A stretch of 24,580 nt of DNA from IMG/VR virus record IMGVR_UViG_3300025072_000045, positions 1 through 24,580 of that record; one strand, written 5' to 3'. Position numbers and translations under genes: made by a program. The stretch comes from a virus. Shown here piece after piece: positions 1 to 7,401 of the stretch. Position 1 is the first letter of the stretch. Every line of letters begins with the position of its first letter. Under the pieces are notes generated by a model, which saw only the letters and a program-made list of their open reading frames with translations, made no database searches and was not told the origin of the DNA.

Positions 1-600
1 GTTCTCAATTCTGGATCTGTGGCTGATGGCACGTACACCGCAAGTTTGCCAAGCGTCAGAGCGGCCGGTAATGGCTGGTGGTGCAAATTTGTTATCGGTG
101 AGGTCACAGGCGGCGACGTTCTGATTAGCGCATCAGCTGATGATACAACTTCGATGTTCGTGCATAAGCCCATGTCTCGCAATGATGTAGCATATGGCAA
201 CGGCGCTTACTACAACGCCTACTATGAGGTCCATTCGCGCGGACTCGGACTTCCCGGTCCCGGCCGCGTGCCGATGTTTGGGACCAACATGGTTTTTGTA
301 CCTCAAAATATTGCGTCCGCTGGTTCTGTCCGCTTTACAATCTCTTCGTCTGCTAATCCTGGCGGCTGCATGCAGGACAATCTTTCTTATGATTATTATC
401 TTTCTTATGACGATTTCCAACCGAGCGCCAGCTGCGTGGTTAACGATACACTAGAATTGATGACCGATGGCGTACGCTGGTACGGCCAAACCACTTTAGA
501 TTCTTCAGTATCACTATTGGATGGAACTGAAAATCCTTGTTTAGCACTTACTGCTTCACTGACGTATGGCTACGGTGGCTCCGGCGAGATCATCATATGA
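1..600 (+). CDS. Fibre- or surface-like virion protein, 3' part only
   Basis: The frame is open from base 1, so the gene begins upstream; a GTG at 19 is in frame but has no convincing ribosome binding site and I do not take it as the start. About 199 residues are visible. They are rich in Gly, Ser, Tyr, Asn and Thr, with no long helices, no membrane segment and no recognisable enzymatic motif. A composition of alternating polar and aromatic residues ending in a Gly/Tyr stretch (YGYGGSGEIII) is common in tail fibre tips, whisker or head decoration proteins. The position just upstream of the neck genes fits a virion role, but I do not recognise a family. The role is inferred from composition and context only. 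The stop is a TGA at 598-600. Confidence 0.55.
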   Translation, partial: VLNSGSVADGTYTASLPSVRAAGNGWWCKFVIGEVTGGDVLISASADDTTSMFVHKPMSRNDVAYGNGAYYNAYYEVHSRGLGLPGPGRVPMFGTNMVFVPQNIASAGSVRFTISSSANPGGCMQDNLSYDYYLSYDDFQPSASCVVNDTLELMTDGVRWYGQTTLDSSVSLLDGTENPCLALTASLTYGYGGSGEIII

Positions 601-640
601 TGAGGCCGGCGTAGCTGCAGACGGCTAGAAAGAAGTGATA

Positions 641-647
641 TATTTAT
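641..647 (+). promoter_or_regulatory. TATTTAT motif upstream of the histone-like gene (possible late promoter)
   Basis: In the 67-base gap 601-667 the sequence GATATATTTATCG lies about 21 bases before the start codon at 668. It resembles, without matching exactly, the ACTATTTA motif found before the genes starting at 3777, 6765, 8508 and 20994. It is the weakest member of that set. The role is inferred from recurrence and position. Confidence 0.25.
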
Positions 648-667
648 CGTAAAAGGGAAAACGTATT

Positions 668-1042
668 ATGGGAAAAAAGAAAAAGCTTATGACTAATAGA
701 CGCGGCGGGAAATTTGCCGGCCATCCGGCAGTAAGAGCAGCTCGTTCAAAATTGCGCGAAGCCCAAAAGGCCCGACGCTCCGCACCGAAGCCAGCTCCGA
801 AAGCTATAACAGAAGCTGTTAAAGAAGCTCGAAAAGAGGTTGTGAAGGTTCAGAAAGAAGCTCGACAAGAGATCAGGAAAACACGCACAGCCAAAAAAGC
901 GCCCAAAAAGTCGACTAAAACAACTACAACAAAAGCCAAGGCCAAGAAAACGGTTCTTGAAAAAGTAAAAGAAGTTGTGGCACCAAAGAAAAGTACCAAG
1001 AAGAAGGAAGCGCCTGAAGAAGAAACAAACTCTCCTGACTAA
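668..1042 (+). CDS. Histone H1-like Lys/Ala-rich basic protein
   Basis: This is a 124-residue protein made almost entirely of Lys, Ala, Arg, Glu, Thr and Pro. It has three parts: a very basic N-terminus (MGKKKKLMTNRRGGK), a middle with helical KEARKEV-type heptad-like repeats, and a C-terminal tail of KKAPKKSTK- and KAKAKK-type blocks ending in an acidic EEETNSPD. This composition is typical of H1-like or AlgP-like nucleic-acid-binding proteins that neutralise DNA charge without a fixed fold. There is no Cys or Trp. An AAGGGA ribosome binding site lies about 9 bases before the ATG. Its place between a surface protein and the neck genes suggests a late product, perhaps packaged with the DNA or acting on host or phage nucleoid, but that is inference. 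Low-complexity bias could make similarity searches misleading. Confidence 0.7.
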   Translation: MGKKKKLMTNRRGGKFAGHPAVRAARSKLREAQKARRSAPKPAPKAITEAVKEARKEVVKVQKEARQEIRKTRTAKKAPKKSTKTTTTKAKAKKTVLEKVKEVVAPKKSTKKKEAPEEETNSPD

Positions 1043-1068
1043 TTATATTGTATAGGAGACTTTCATGA

Positions 1069-2346
1069 ATGGCGACACCGACACTTACACCTAGTTCACA
1101 AACATCAGCTGTTGTCTTGCCATCAACAGGTAGTCTTGTTGTAGCTGGTGATTCTGCAAATTATCCGTATGGTCTTTATGCAGACGCTGGTTCACAACTG
1201 TTTGATACTAACTTTATTACTGGCGCAGTTGAACAAGTTAATTTCACCTACAGGAAGCTTGGTGGTGATGTTCTTGATATTGAGTTAACTGATAAAAATA
1301 TTTATGCTGCTTATGAAGAAGCAGTATTGGAATATTCATATATCGTTAACGTGCATCAAGCCAAAAATGTGTTACATAGTTCTTTAGGCGCGACAACTGG
1401 AACTTTTGATCAAGATGGCCAGCGAACTGATTCTTTGAGCGGCAGCAACGTTGAATTGAAGTATCCTAAATACAAATTGGGATATTCAAAAAAGATTATG
1501 GACAATACGATTATGGAATCCGGCCTTGGCGGCACCGCTGCTGTGTATTCAGGATCTATTGCCACAAATAGGCTGCAGCAGGATTATGATTTGCAACAAG
1601 AAATTCAAACTAATTCTTTGACTGCTAGTTTTGATTATTTTAGTAAAATTAACAACAAACGGGTTATCATAAGAAGAGTATATTTTAAAACGCCACATGC
1701 AATGTGGAGGTTTTATGGTTATTATGGTGGCTTGAATGCAGTAGGCAATATGTCAACTTATGGTATGTATGCTGATGACTCTACTTTTGAAGTAATTCCG
1801 CCATGGCAAAATAAATTGCAAGCGATAACGTATGAAGATGCAATTTATACACGAAATTCTCACTATTCTTATGAAATTAAAAATAATAAATTAAGAGTAT
1901 TCCCGATTCCAACAAGCACCAGTCCAAGAAAGATTTGGTTCGAATTCACAGTTGAGGAAGATCCATGGGAAGATCAGGATGATCGCAAAGGTGGCTTGGA
2001 CGGTGTTAATAACATGAACACTTTGCCTCTGGCAAATATACCTTATCGGAGCATTAATAGTATAGGAAAACAGTGGATTAGAAGATTTACTATAGCTTTG
2101 TGCAAAGAAGTCCTTGGTCAGATTCGAAGTAAGTTTGCCACAATTCCAATTCCCGGGGCTTCAGTAACACTTAACGGGCCCGCAATGATTACAGAAGCTA
2201 AAGCGGAACAAAAAGAGTTGAGGGAAGAACTGCAGAAGGTGTTAGATGAGTTAACTTATCAAAAACTTACAGAAGCACAAAATGATATGGCCAAGAACAC
2301 TCAGGAGTTAGCACGTACATATCCATATTCTGTCTACCAGGGGTAA
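1069..2346 (+). CDS. Neck / head-tail connector protein, T4 gp13-like
   Basis: The product has 425 residues. After a Thr/Ser-rich N-terminus, residues about 65-95 carry an ELTDKNIYAAYEEAVLEYS helix of the kind seen in head-tail adaptor proteins. A beta-rich, aromatic region follows (about 195-295; TPHAMWRFYGYYGG, LRVFPIP), then a C-terminal helical region (about 365-415) rich in Lys/Glu/Gln. T4 gp13 is 309 residues, so this would be a longer relative. The assignment rests on the adaptor-like helix and on the gene order 13-14-15-18-19, not on a clear full-length match. GGAG at 1055-1058 is 10 bases before the ATG at 1069. A second ATG at 1065 in another frame opens only 9 codons and is ignored. 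The next gene starts 7 bases after the stop. Confidence 0.55.
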   Translation: MATPTLTPSSQTSAVVLPSTGSLVVAGDSANYPYGLYADAGSQLFDTNFITGAVEQVNFTYRKLGGDVLDIELTDKNIYAAYEEAVLEYSYIVNVHQAKNVLHSSLGATTGTFDQDGQRTDSLSGSNVELKYPKYKLGYSKKIMDNTIMESGLGGTAAVYSGSIATNRLQQDYDLQQEIQTNSLTASFDYFSKINNKRVIIRRVYFKTPHAMWRFYGYYGGLNAVGNMSTYGMYADDSTFEVIPPWQNKLQAITYEDAIYTRNSHYSYEIKNNKLRVFPIPTSTSPRKIWFEFTVEEDPWEDQDDRKGGLDGVNNMNTLPLANIPYRSINSIGKQWIRRFTIALCKEVLGQIRSKFATIPIPGASVTLNGPAMITEAKAEQKELREELQKVLDELTYQKLTEAQNDMAKNTQELARTYPYSVYQG

Positions 2347-2353
2347 AATTTAA

Positions 2354-2848
2354 ATGGCGAGTGAAAAAAATAAATGGACGCAGCCAACTCAGCCACCCCC
2401 TCCTCTTTTTCTTGGTGAAAAAGAACGAGACTTGGTTAAACAGGTTAATGATGAGTTAATTGAAAGAGTAATTGGACAACAAATTGCATATTATCCAATT
2501 GATCTAGAACATACAAATTTTCATTCGTTATATAATGAAGCGGTTGTTAAAACTTTTTTGCCTCCTGTCAGGGTCTATGCTTTGGTTGAATTTATGGGCC
2601 AAACAACACAAACTGATAAATATGGTATAGACAAGACTGTAAAAATAAAAGTTCATTTTCACAAAAGAAGATTAACTGAAGATCAAGATCTTTTCGTCCG
2701 CGAAGGTGATTTTGTTGCCTATGGTGAAAACCATTATGAAATAGTCAAATTAGAAGAGACAAAAGAACTATTTGGCCAGGCGGATAGAAGAATTGAAATA
2801 TCTGCTGAATGTATCAAGTCTAGAGAGGGCCTTTTTGATGGCACATAA
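2354..2848 (+). CDS. Neck protein, T4 gp14-like
   Basis: The product has 164 residues. A Pro-rich N-terminus is followed by ERDLVKQVNDELIERVIGQQIAYY-type sequence (about 25-50) and by SLYNEAVVKTFLPPVRVYALVEF (about 59-80). The remainder is strand-rich, including VREGDFVAYGENHYEIVKLEET. The layout (helix, a YYPID-type strand, an LYNEA element, then a small beta-barrel) resembles the head-closure proteins of T4-like phages such as gp14, although T4 gp14 is longer (256 residues). An AGGGG overlapping the end of the preceding gene provides the ribosome binding site. The 3' end overlaps the gp15-like gene by 11 bases, which suggests translational coupling. Placement between gp13-like and gp15-like genes supports the call; sequence evidence alone is moderate. 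Confidence 0.55.
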   Translation: MASEKNKWTQPTQPPPPLFLGEKERDLVKQVNDELIERVIGQQIAYYPIDLEHTNFHSLYNEAVVKTFLPPVRVYALVEFMGQTTQTDKYGIDKTVKIKVHFHKRRLTEDQDLFVREGDFVAYGENHYEIVKLEETKELFGQADRRIEISAECIKSREGLFDGT

Positions 2849-3686
2849 AGATTCTATAAATGAAGATGTGGCAAGAGATGTTCCAAGATACAAATCTGAG
2901 CTGGAAGATATCGATATGGCTTTATATAACTTTATTAATGACTCTTTGGATTTAAAAACAACAACTAATAAAGGTTTCGAAAAAGTACCGGTAATATGGG
3001 CGGGATCCGAAAGGGCCCATAATATAAAAAATACCGATATAAGGCGTGATAAGACTGGGCAGATCATTTTGCCAGTTATTGTTGTTGAAAGAACAAAAGT
3101 TACAAAACAATTCGAAAACAAAGGTGTTCCATATGCTGCAGTTGATCCTCAGGGTGATTTGAAAGGCGGCCTTTTAACAATTAATAAGGTTATTAAACAA
3201 GATAAGACTTCTAATTTCGCTAATATGGATGCTTATAAAGCTCGAAATCAAACTAATTTCCCTACATATAGGCACAAGAAAAACAACAAAGTTGTCTTCG
3301 AGACCATCACCATACCTATACCCATATATGTGGAATTAGGATACGATATATCTATCAGAACCGAGTATCAGGAGCAAATGAATGATATCACGGTGCCCTT
3401 CATTCGTAGGGCCCATGCTCATAAGAGAATTATGATTAGTCACAACTATAATAATTATGAAGCTTTTATAGAGGGAGACCTGGCGTTAGCCAACAATGTC
3501 TCCTCTTATGAGCAGAATGAACGCAAGTATGAAACGAAACTAGCCATTAATGTTTTAGGGTATCTTATAGGTGACGGTAAAAACCAAAGTCAGCGCAGAA
3601 CTGTAAGAAGGGAAAACGCTGTACAAATACGTTTTGCTAGGGAACGAATCATCATTGGAGATGAAGATGGAGAATTTAGATTTTAA
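2838..3686 (+). CDS. Tail sheath stabiliser and completion protein, gp15 family
   Basis: In T4, gp15 caps the finished tail and joins it to the neck. The product here has 282 residues, close to T4 gp15 (272). Family-like features are the KVPVIWAGSERAHN segment (about 50-63), matching gp15's VPITYAS region, and the C-terminal core with IPIPIYVELGYDISIRTEY followed by MNDITVPFIRR and a final KLAINVLGYLIG strand. The open frame extends upstream to 2772, but the ATG at 2838 has a strong GAGAGGG at 2823-2829 and gives an 11-base overlap with the preceding gene, so I choose it. The gene ends 90 bases before the sheath gene. The first 20 or so residues are charged and probably flexible. The family call is fairly secure from the paired motifs and context. 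Confidence 0.72.
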   Translation: MAHKDSINEDVARDVPRYKSELEDIDMALYNFINDSLDLKTTTNKGFEKVPVIWAGSERAHNIKNTDIRRDKTGQIILPVIVVERTKVTKQFENKGVPYAAVDPQGDLKGGLLTINKVIKQDKTSNFANMDAYKARNQTNFPTYRHKKNNKVVFETITIPIPIYVELGYDISIRTEYQEQMNDITVPFIRRAHAHKRIMISHNYNNYEAFIEGDLALANNVSSYEQNERKYETKLAINVLGYLIGDGKNQSQRRTVRRENAVQIRFARERIIIGDEDGEFRF

Positions 3687-3707
3687 AGGAGTTTCCAACC
3701 AGCCAAG

Positions 3708-3715
3708 ACTATTTA
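3708..3715 (+). promoter_or_regulatory. ACTATTTA motif upstream of the sheath gene (possible late promoter)
   Basis: The 90-base gap 3687-3776 between the gp15-like gene and the sheath gene contains ACTATTTA, 69 bases before the sheath ATG. The same octamer precedes the genes at 6765, 8508 and 20994. T4 late promoters are a single short AT-rich element (TATAAATA), so a one-element late promoter is a reasonable guess. An unused AAGGAG at 3686-3691 is also in this gap and is followed by no sensible start codon. Confidence 0.35.
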
Positions 3716-3776
3716 ATTATGAAAATGTGTATTTTATTTTAGTTTAAACTAGAGATTATCCAAGGGAGCTATAAAC

Positions 3777-6710
3777 ATGGCAGTTGACAAATTTAAATTT
3801 ATTTCACCCGGTGTTTTCATCGATGAAATTGATGAATCCGCTTTACCGCCGCTTCCCGAGCGAATGGGCCCGGTGATTGTAGGACGTTTCGCAAAGGGCC
3901 CGGCCAACCGACCGGTCAAGGTAGAGTCATTTAAAGAATTCGTTCAATTATTTGGACGCCCATCTGCTGGAAACCCTGGAGGTGACATCTGGCGTACTGG
4001 TGCTTTGACTGCACCGACTTATGCTGCATATGCAGTTCAGGCTTGGCTACGAAATAATTCTCCCTGCACAGTATATCGAGTTTTGGGTGAACACCCTTCG
4101 ACTGCTGAAACTAGTTTTGCAATTGCAGAAGGGGGCCTCCCGGGGTGGAGAACTCAAAATACTTTAAGTAGTTCACTTACTACCGCCGGCGGAGCATATG
4201 GTCTTGTTGTATTCCCTGTTCATTGTGGCGCCCTGTGCACTGGGTCTGCACTTACCGGCACACTAGCTGCTATCTGGTACGTGCAAAACGGCACTGTCGA
4301 AGTAGATGGCCCCGGCGTGTCCGGATCCGCCGGCGCCACTTCATCAGCCGGCATGTTGCATGAGTTCGAGGGAGGAGTTTACAGCGTTGCTATAAAAAAT
4401 AGCACTGGCACCACCGTGAAAGCTGCGAGGTTTACCTTTAATAAAGATAGTGAACTTTATATTAGAAAGGTCTTCAATACTGACCCAACCAAAACAAATA
4501 CCGACATAACAGTCGCCGAGGACGAAGAAATATATTGGCTTGGTGAAACCTTTGATCCTCACGTCCTTAACAGTGACACATGGTCACTAGCTGTCACGGG
4601 CACATCTTACACCGGCGGAGATACGACGTGTGCTATACTAGGCCTCCAGGGCGATGTTTGGGGCGGTACAAACGGCGATTATGCCGACCGACGCCAGTCC
4701 TCTCAGGCTGCTCGCACAGGCTGGTTCTTCTCACAAGACACCCGCGGCGAGATGACCGCGTCCTTCGATCCTACTGAACATACGAAAGATTTATTTAGAT
4801 TTGTGGCACACGATAGCGGCGAACATGCGAATAGAGATTTCAAGATTTCAATTCAGGATATCAAAGTTCCAACTGACAATTATAATAAATATGGTAGTTT
4901 CACCGTGCTAGTCAGAGCAGCTGGGGATTCTGACAATAATCCCATCGTCTTGGAGCGCTTTAGCGGTCTTAATTTAGATCCAACTTCTACTGGCTACATC
5001 AAAAAAGTAATTGGTGATGTAAGTTACGTATATGACGAAAACACCAAAGTTATTGTTGAACATGGTGAATGGCCTAACAGATCTAAGTATATCCGCGCCG
5101 AGGGCAAACCAATTATTGAAGGAAACGCGGAAGGCCTTCTGCCGTTTGGAGTTTATGGTCCAAGAGTGCCAATCACACTACAAATACTGAGTGGCACCAC
5201 AAATCTTAATATGTCAGCTAGCGCGACGGGTGAAGCATGCGATTCTTGGGTCATCGGCCAACACGCCAACGGCCTCCCAAGTGCCTCTCTGACGTCTAGT
5301 CACGCCGCCGGTCACATATTGCACGCAGGTGACGAATTCACTGGGTCACTGCAATGGCCCACCACTAGGTGCAGAGTTTCTTCTTCCGAGGGTGATTTAG
5401 TATTAGAAACCCGTGCTTACTTTGGCTACCAATCTGTTATGCCAGATACTAGAATTTTTGAACAAACTAATCTAGATCTCCTACGCGGCCAGCCGTCTGG
5501 CATTGTTGGTGATACTAACGCAACAGCATCTCAGCATTCTTGGGTCTTTACTTTGGATGATATCGTGGTTGAAGATAATTCAGCGGTATGGACTGCTGGC
5601 TCCAGGGCCCTTGGTGATTCCAGGACCGCATCGTCATCCGCCGATACCGGTGGCCACGAAGGGCTATTAGGCGAAAATTGGAATCGCTTTACCTCCCCCA
5701 TGTTTGGAGGTTTTGACGGCCTAGATGTAACAGAGAAAGATCCATTCCGAAATGAATATATCGGACTCACACCTACATCAAATACTAACTATGCTTATCA
5801 TTCGATGAAGAGAGCAATTGATACTTTATCTGATAGCGAGTTTGCGGAATTTGATATTGCAACTATTCCTGGCATCACGGCCCCCAAGTTGGTAACTTCT
5901 TTGGTCAATGTGTGCGAAGACCGCGGCGACGCCATAGCAATTATTGATGCAGCCGGCGGGTATAAACCGCAGCATGAAAATGATGATGACGAGCAAACTA
6001 GATTTGAAGCAGGAACCATTGATACAGTTGTCGATACGGTGAAAAACAACTTGCAGATTAATTCAAGTTATGGATGCACTTTCTATCCATGGGTTCGTAT
6101 TAAAGACAACGTCAACAACGCTGTGTTATATGTCCCGCCCTCGGTGGTAGCACTTGGCACCTTCTCAAGTTCCCAGAGAAAATCAGCAGTTTGGTTTGCA
6201 CCAGCTGGTTTCACTCGCGGCGGCTTAAGCGAAGGCTCTGCCGGGTTGCCAGTGGTTGGCGTGAGAGAGCGTCTTACTTCAGCACAAAGAGATAAGCTTT
6301 ACGATGCAAATATTAATCCTATTGCTAGTTTCCCAGCTGAGGGAATTGTCATCTTCGGTCAAAAGACAATGCAGGTAACTCGTTCTGCTCTGGATAGAAT
6401 TAACGTGAGAAGACTGCTCATTTATCTCAAGAAAGAGATATCGCAGATTGCATCTAGAATTCTCTTTGACCAGAATGTTACAGCCACGTGGGATAAATTC
6501 ACTGGCCAGGTTGTACCCTTCTTAGACGGTGTGAAAGCTGGCTTGGGTCTCACAGACTTTAGGGTTGTGCTTGACGAATCAACTACAACGCCAGACTTGA
6601 TTGATAGAAACATTCTGTATGCCAAGATTTACCTGAAGCCCGCAAGAGCTATCGAATTCATAGCACTTGACTTTATTATTACTAGAAGTGGTGCTTCTTT
6701 CGATGATTAA
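3777..6710 (+). CDS. Contractile tail sheath protein, gp18 family (extra-long)
   Basis: The product forms the contractile sheath around the tail tube. The N-terminal domain (about 1-105) is classic, with FISPGVFIDEID, a GPVIVGRFAKGPAN strand-turn and YAVQAWLRNNSPCTVYRVLG. The C-terminal domain (about 800-977) has KSAVWFAPAG, INPIASFPAEGIVIFGQKT, INVRRLLIYLKKEI and a terminal IEFIALDFIITRSG; this is the most conserved part of sheath proteins and carries the inter-subunit mesh strands. At 977 residues it is far longer than T4 gp18 (659). The extra length is in the middle (about 110-330 and 460-560), where the coding DNA is visibly GC-richer and the protein is Gly/Ser/Thr-rich, as expected for surface-exposed inserted domains. 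AAGGGAG at 3762-3768 precedes the ATG. The tube gene follows after 54 bases, as in T4. Confidence 0.93.
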   Translation: MAVDKFKFISPGVFIDEIDESALPPLPERMGPVIVGRFAKGPANRPVKVESFKEFVQLFGRPSAGNPGGDIWRTGALTAPTYAAYAVQAWLRNNSPCTVYRVLGEHPSTAETSFAIAEGGLPGWRTQNTLSSSLTTAGGAYGLVVFPVHCGALCTGSALTGTLAAIWYVQNGTVEVDGPGVSGSAGATSSAGMLHEFEGGVYSVAIKNSTGTTVKAARFTFNKDSELYIRKVFNTDPTKTNTDITVAEDEEIYWLGETFDPHVLNSDTWSLAVTGTSYTGGDTTCAILGLQGDVWGGTNGDYADRRQSSQAARTGWFFSQDTRGEMTASFDPTEHTKDLFRFVAHDSGEHANRDFKISIQDIKVPTDNYNKYGSFTVLVRAAGDSDNNPIVLERFSGLNLDPTSTGYIKKVIGDVSYVYDENTKVIVEHGEWPNRSKYIRAEGKPIIEGNAEGLLPFGVYGPRVPITLQILSGTTNLNMSASATGEACDSWVIGQHANGLPSASLTSSHAAGHILHAGDEFTGSLQWPTTRCRVSSSEGDLVLETRAYFGYQSVMPDTRIFEQTNLDLLRGQPSGIVGDTNATASQHSWVFTLDDIVVEDNSAVWTAGSRALGDSRTASSSADTGGHEGLLGENWNRFTSPMFGGFDGLDVTEKDPFRNEYIGLTPTSNTNYAYHSMKRAIDTLSDSEFAEFDIATIPGITAPKLVTSLVNVCEDRGDAIAIIDAAGGYKPQHENDDDEQTRFEAGTIDTVVDTVKNNLQINSSYGCTFYPWVRIKDNVNNAVLYVPPSVVALGTFSSSQRKSAVWFAPAGFTRGGLSEGSAGLPVVGVRERLTSAQRDKLYDANINPIASFPAEGIVIFGQKTMQVTRSALDRINVRRLLIYLKKEISQIASRILFDQNVTATWDKFTGQVVPFLDGVKAGLGLTDFRVVLDESTTTPDLIDRNILYAKIYLKPARAIEFIALDFIITRSGASFDD

Positions 6711-6731
6711 AAATAAAAATTTAAATAAAAC

Positions 6732-6739
6732 ACTATTTA
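6732..6739 (+). promoter_or_regulatory. ACTATTTA motif upstream of the tail tube gene (possible late promoter)
   Basis: CACTATTTATAGTAG lies in the 54-base gap between sheath and tube genes. The octamer starts 33 bases before the tube ATG, leaving room for a short leader and the GGGAG at 6750-6754. The flanks make an imperfect inverted repeat. It is the same octamer as at 3708, 8471 and 20966. The role as a promoter allowing extra tube transcripts is inference. Confidence 0.4.
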
Positions 6740-6764
6740 TAGTAGACAAGGGAGAAATAAAATA

Positions 6765-7382
6765 ATGCCATTTTTTTCAGATTCAGGACCAGGTGGATTC
6801 GAGCCTAAAAGAAAACATCGGTGGACTGTAAGTTTTAAACATCTTGGTAATGATTTGGTTTTCATGGCAAAAAGCGCTTCGAAGCCCAAATTTACCTCAA
6901 CTCCCACGAAACATCAATTTATGAATCATGAATTCAAATATCCCGGCATTGTTCAATGGCAGGATCTCAGTGTGACGCTAGTTGACGCTTTTGAGCCGAA
7001 TATAGGTAGTGTTTTTTGGAATGTTCTCTTGAACAACGGTTACGACCTTCCTACTAATTTTACAAATTCATTAATAGGATTTACCAAAACTTCAGCAGTG
7101 GCTACTCTTGGTGATGTGGTGATCAGACAATTAGACGGTGGTCATCGAGCCGGTATTTCTCCCGTCGTCGTCGACCCAGGTAATGTTGTCGGGCCCCCTG
7201 TTGGGCCCTTCATCAGAGAAGAGTGGACTTTAAAAAATGCATTTGTTAAAGATGTAGATTGGTCCGGAGAAATGACTTATTCAGGTGATTCTGGCTTGGT
7301 TGAAATTAAGGTTGGATTAACTTATGATTTCGCCACGTATGCGACCAAAAACTCTTCAGAAGGCTTGGGTCAATATCTTTAA
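6765..7382 (+). CDS. Tail tube protein, gp19 family
   Basis: The product polymerises into the inner tube through which DNA passes. Its 205 residues compare with 163 in T4 gp19. Recognisable elements are the N-terminal RWTVSFKHLG strand, VFMAKSASKPKFTS, the FKYPGIVQWQDLSVTLVDAF segment (about 58-77), the DVVIRQLDG strand (about 117-125), and the C-terminal EEWTLKNAFVKDVDWSGEM followed by SGLVEIKVGLTYDFA, which is the family's most conserved stretch. Between the last two blocks (about 126-150) sits a Pro/Gly/Val-rich loop not expected from T4 gp19; it accounts for much of the added length. GGGAG sits 10 bases before the ATG. Its position directly after the sheath gene confirms the assignment. 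Confidence 0.9.
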   Translation: MPFFSDSGPGGFEPKRKHRWTVSFKHLGNDLVFMAKSASKPKFTSTPTKHQFMNHEFKYPGIVQWQDLSVTLVDAFEPNIGSVFWNVLLNNGYDLPTNFTNSLIGFTKTSAVATLGDVVIRQLDGGHRAGISPVVVDPGNVVGPPVGPFIREEWTLKNAFVKDVDWSGEMTYSGDSGLVEIKVGLTYDFATYATKNSSEGLGQYL

Positions 7383-7401
7383 AAGCTAACGAGAGGTTAA
7401 G

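Noticed and set aside
1065-1094. Small ATG-led frame overlapping the start of the gp13-like gene
   Set aside because: It has only 9 codons before a stop; the spacing from GGAG is good but the product is too short to support a gene call.
2772-2837. Upstream extension of the gp15-like gene
   Set aside because: It would overlap the gp14-like gene by 77 bases, has no ribosome binding site, and the ATG at 2838 has a strong one.
3719-3742. Mini frame ATG AAA ATG before the sheath gene
   Set aside because: It has seven codons with no suitably spaced ribosome binding site; the AAGGAG at 3686 is too far away.
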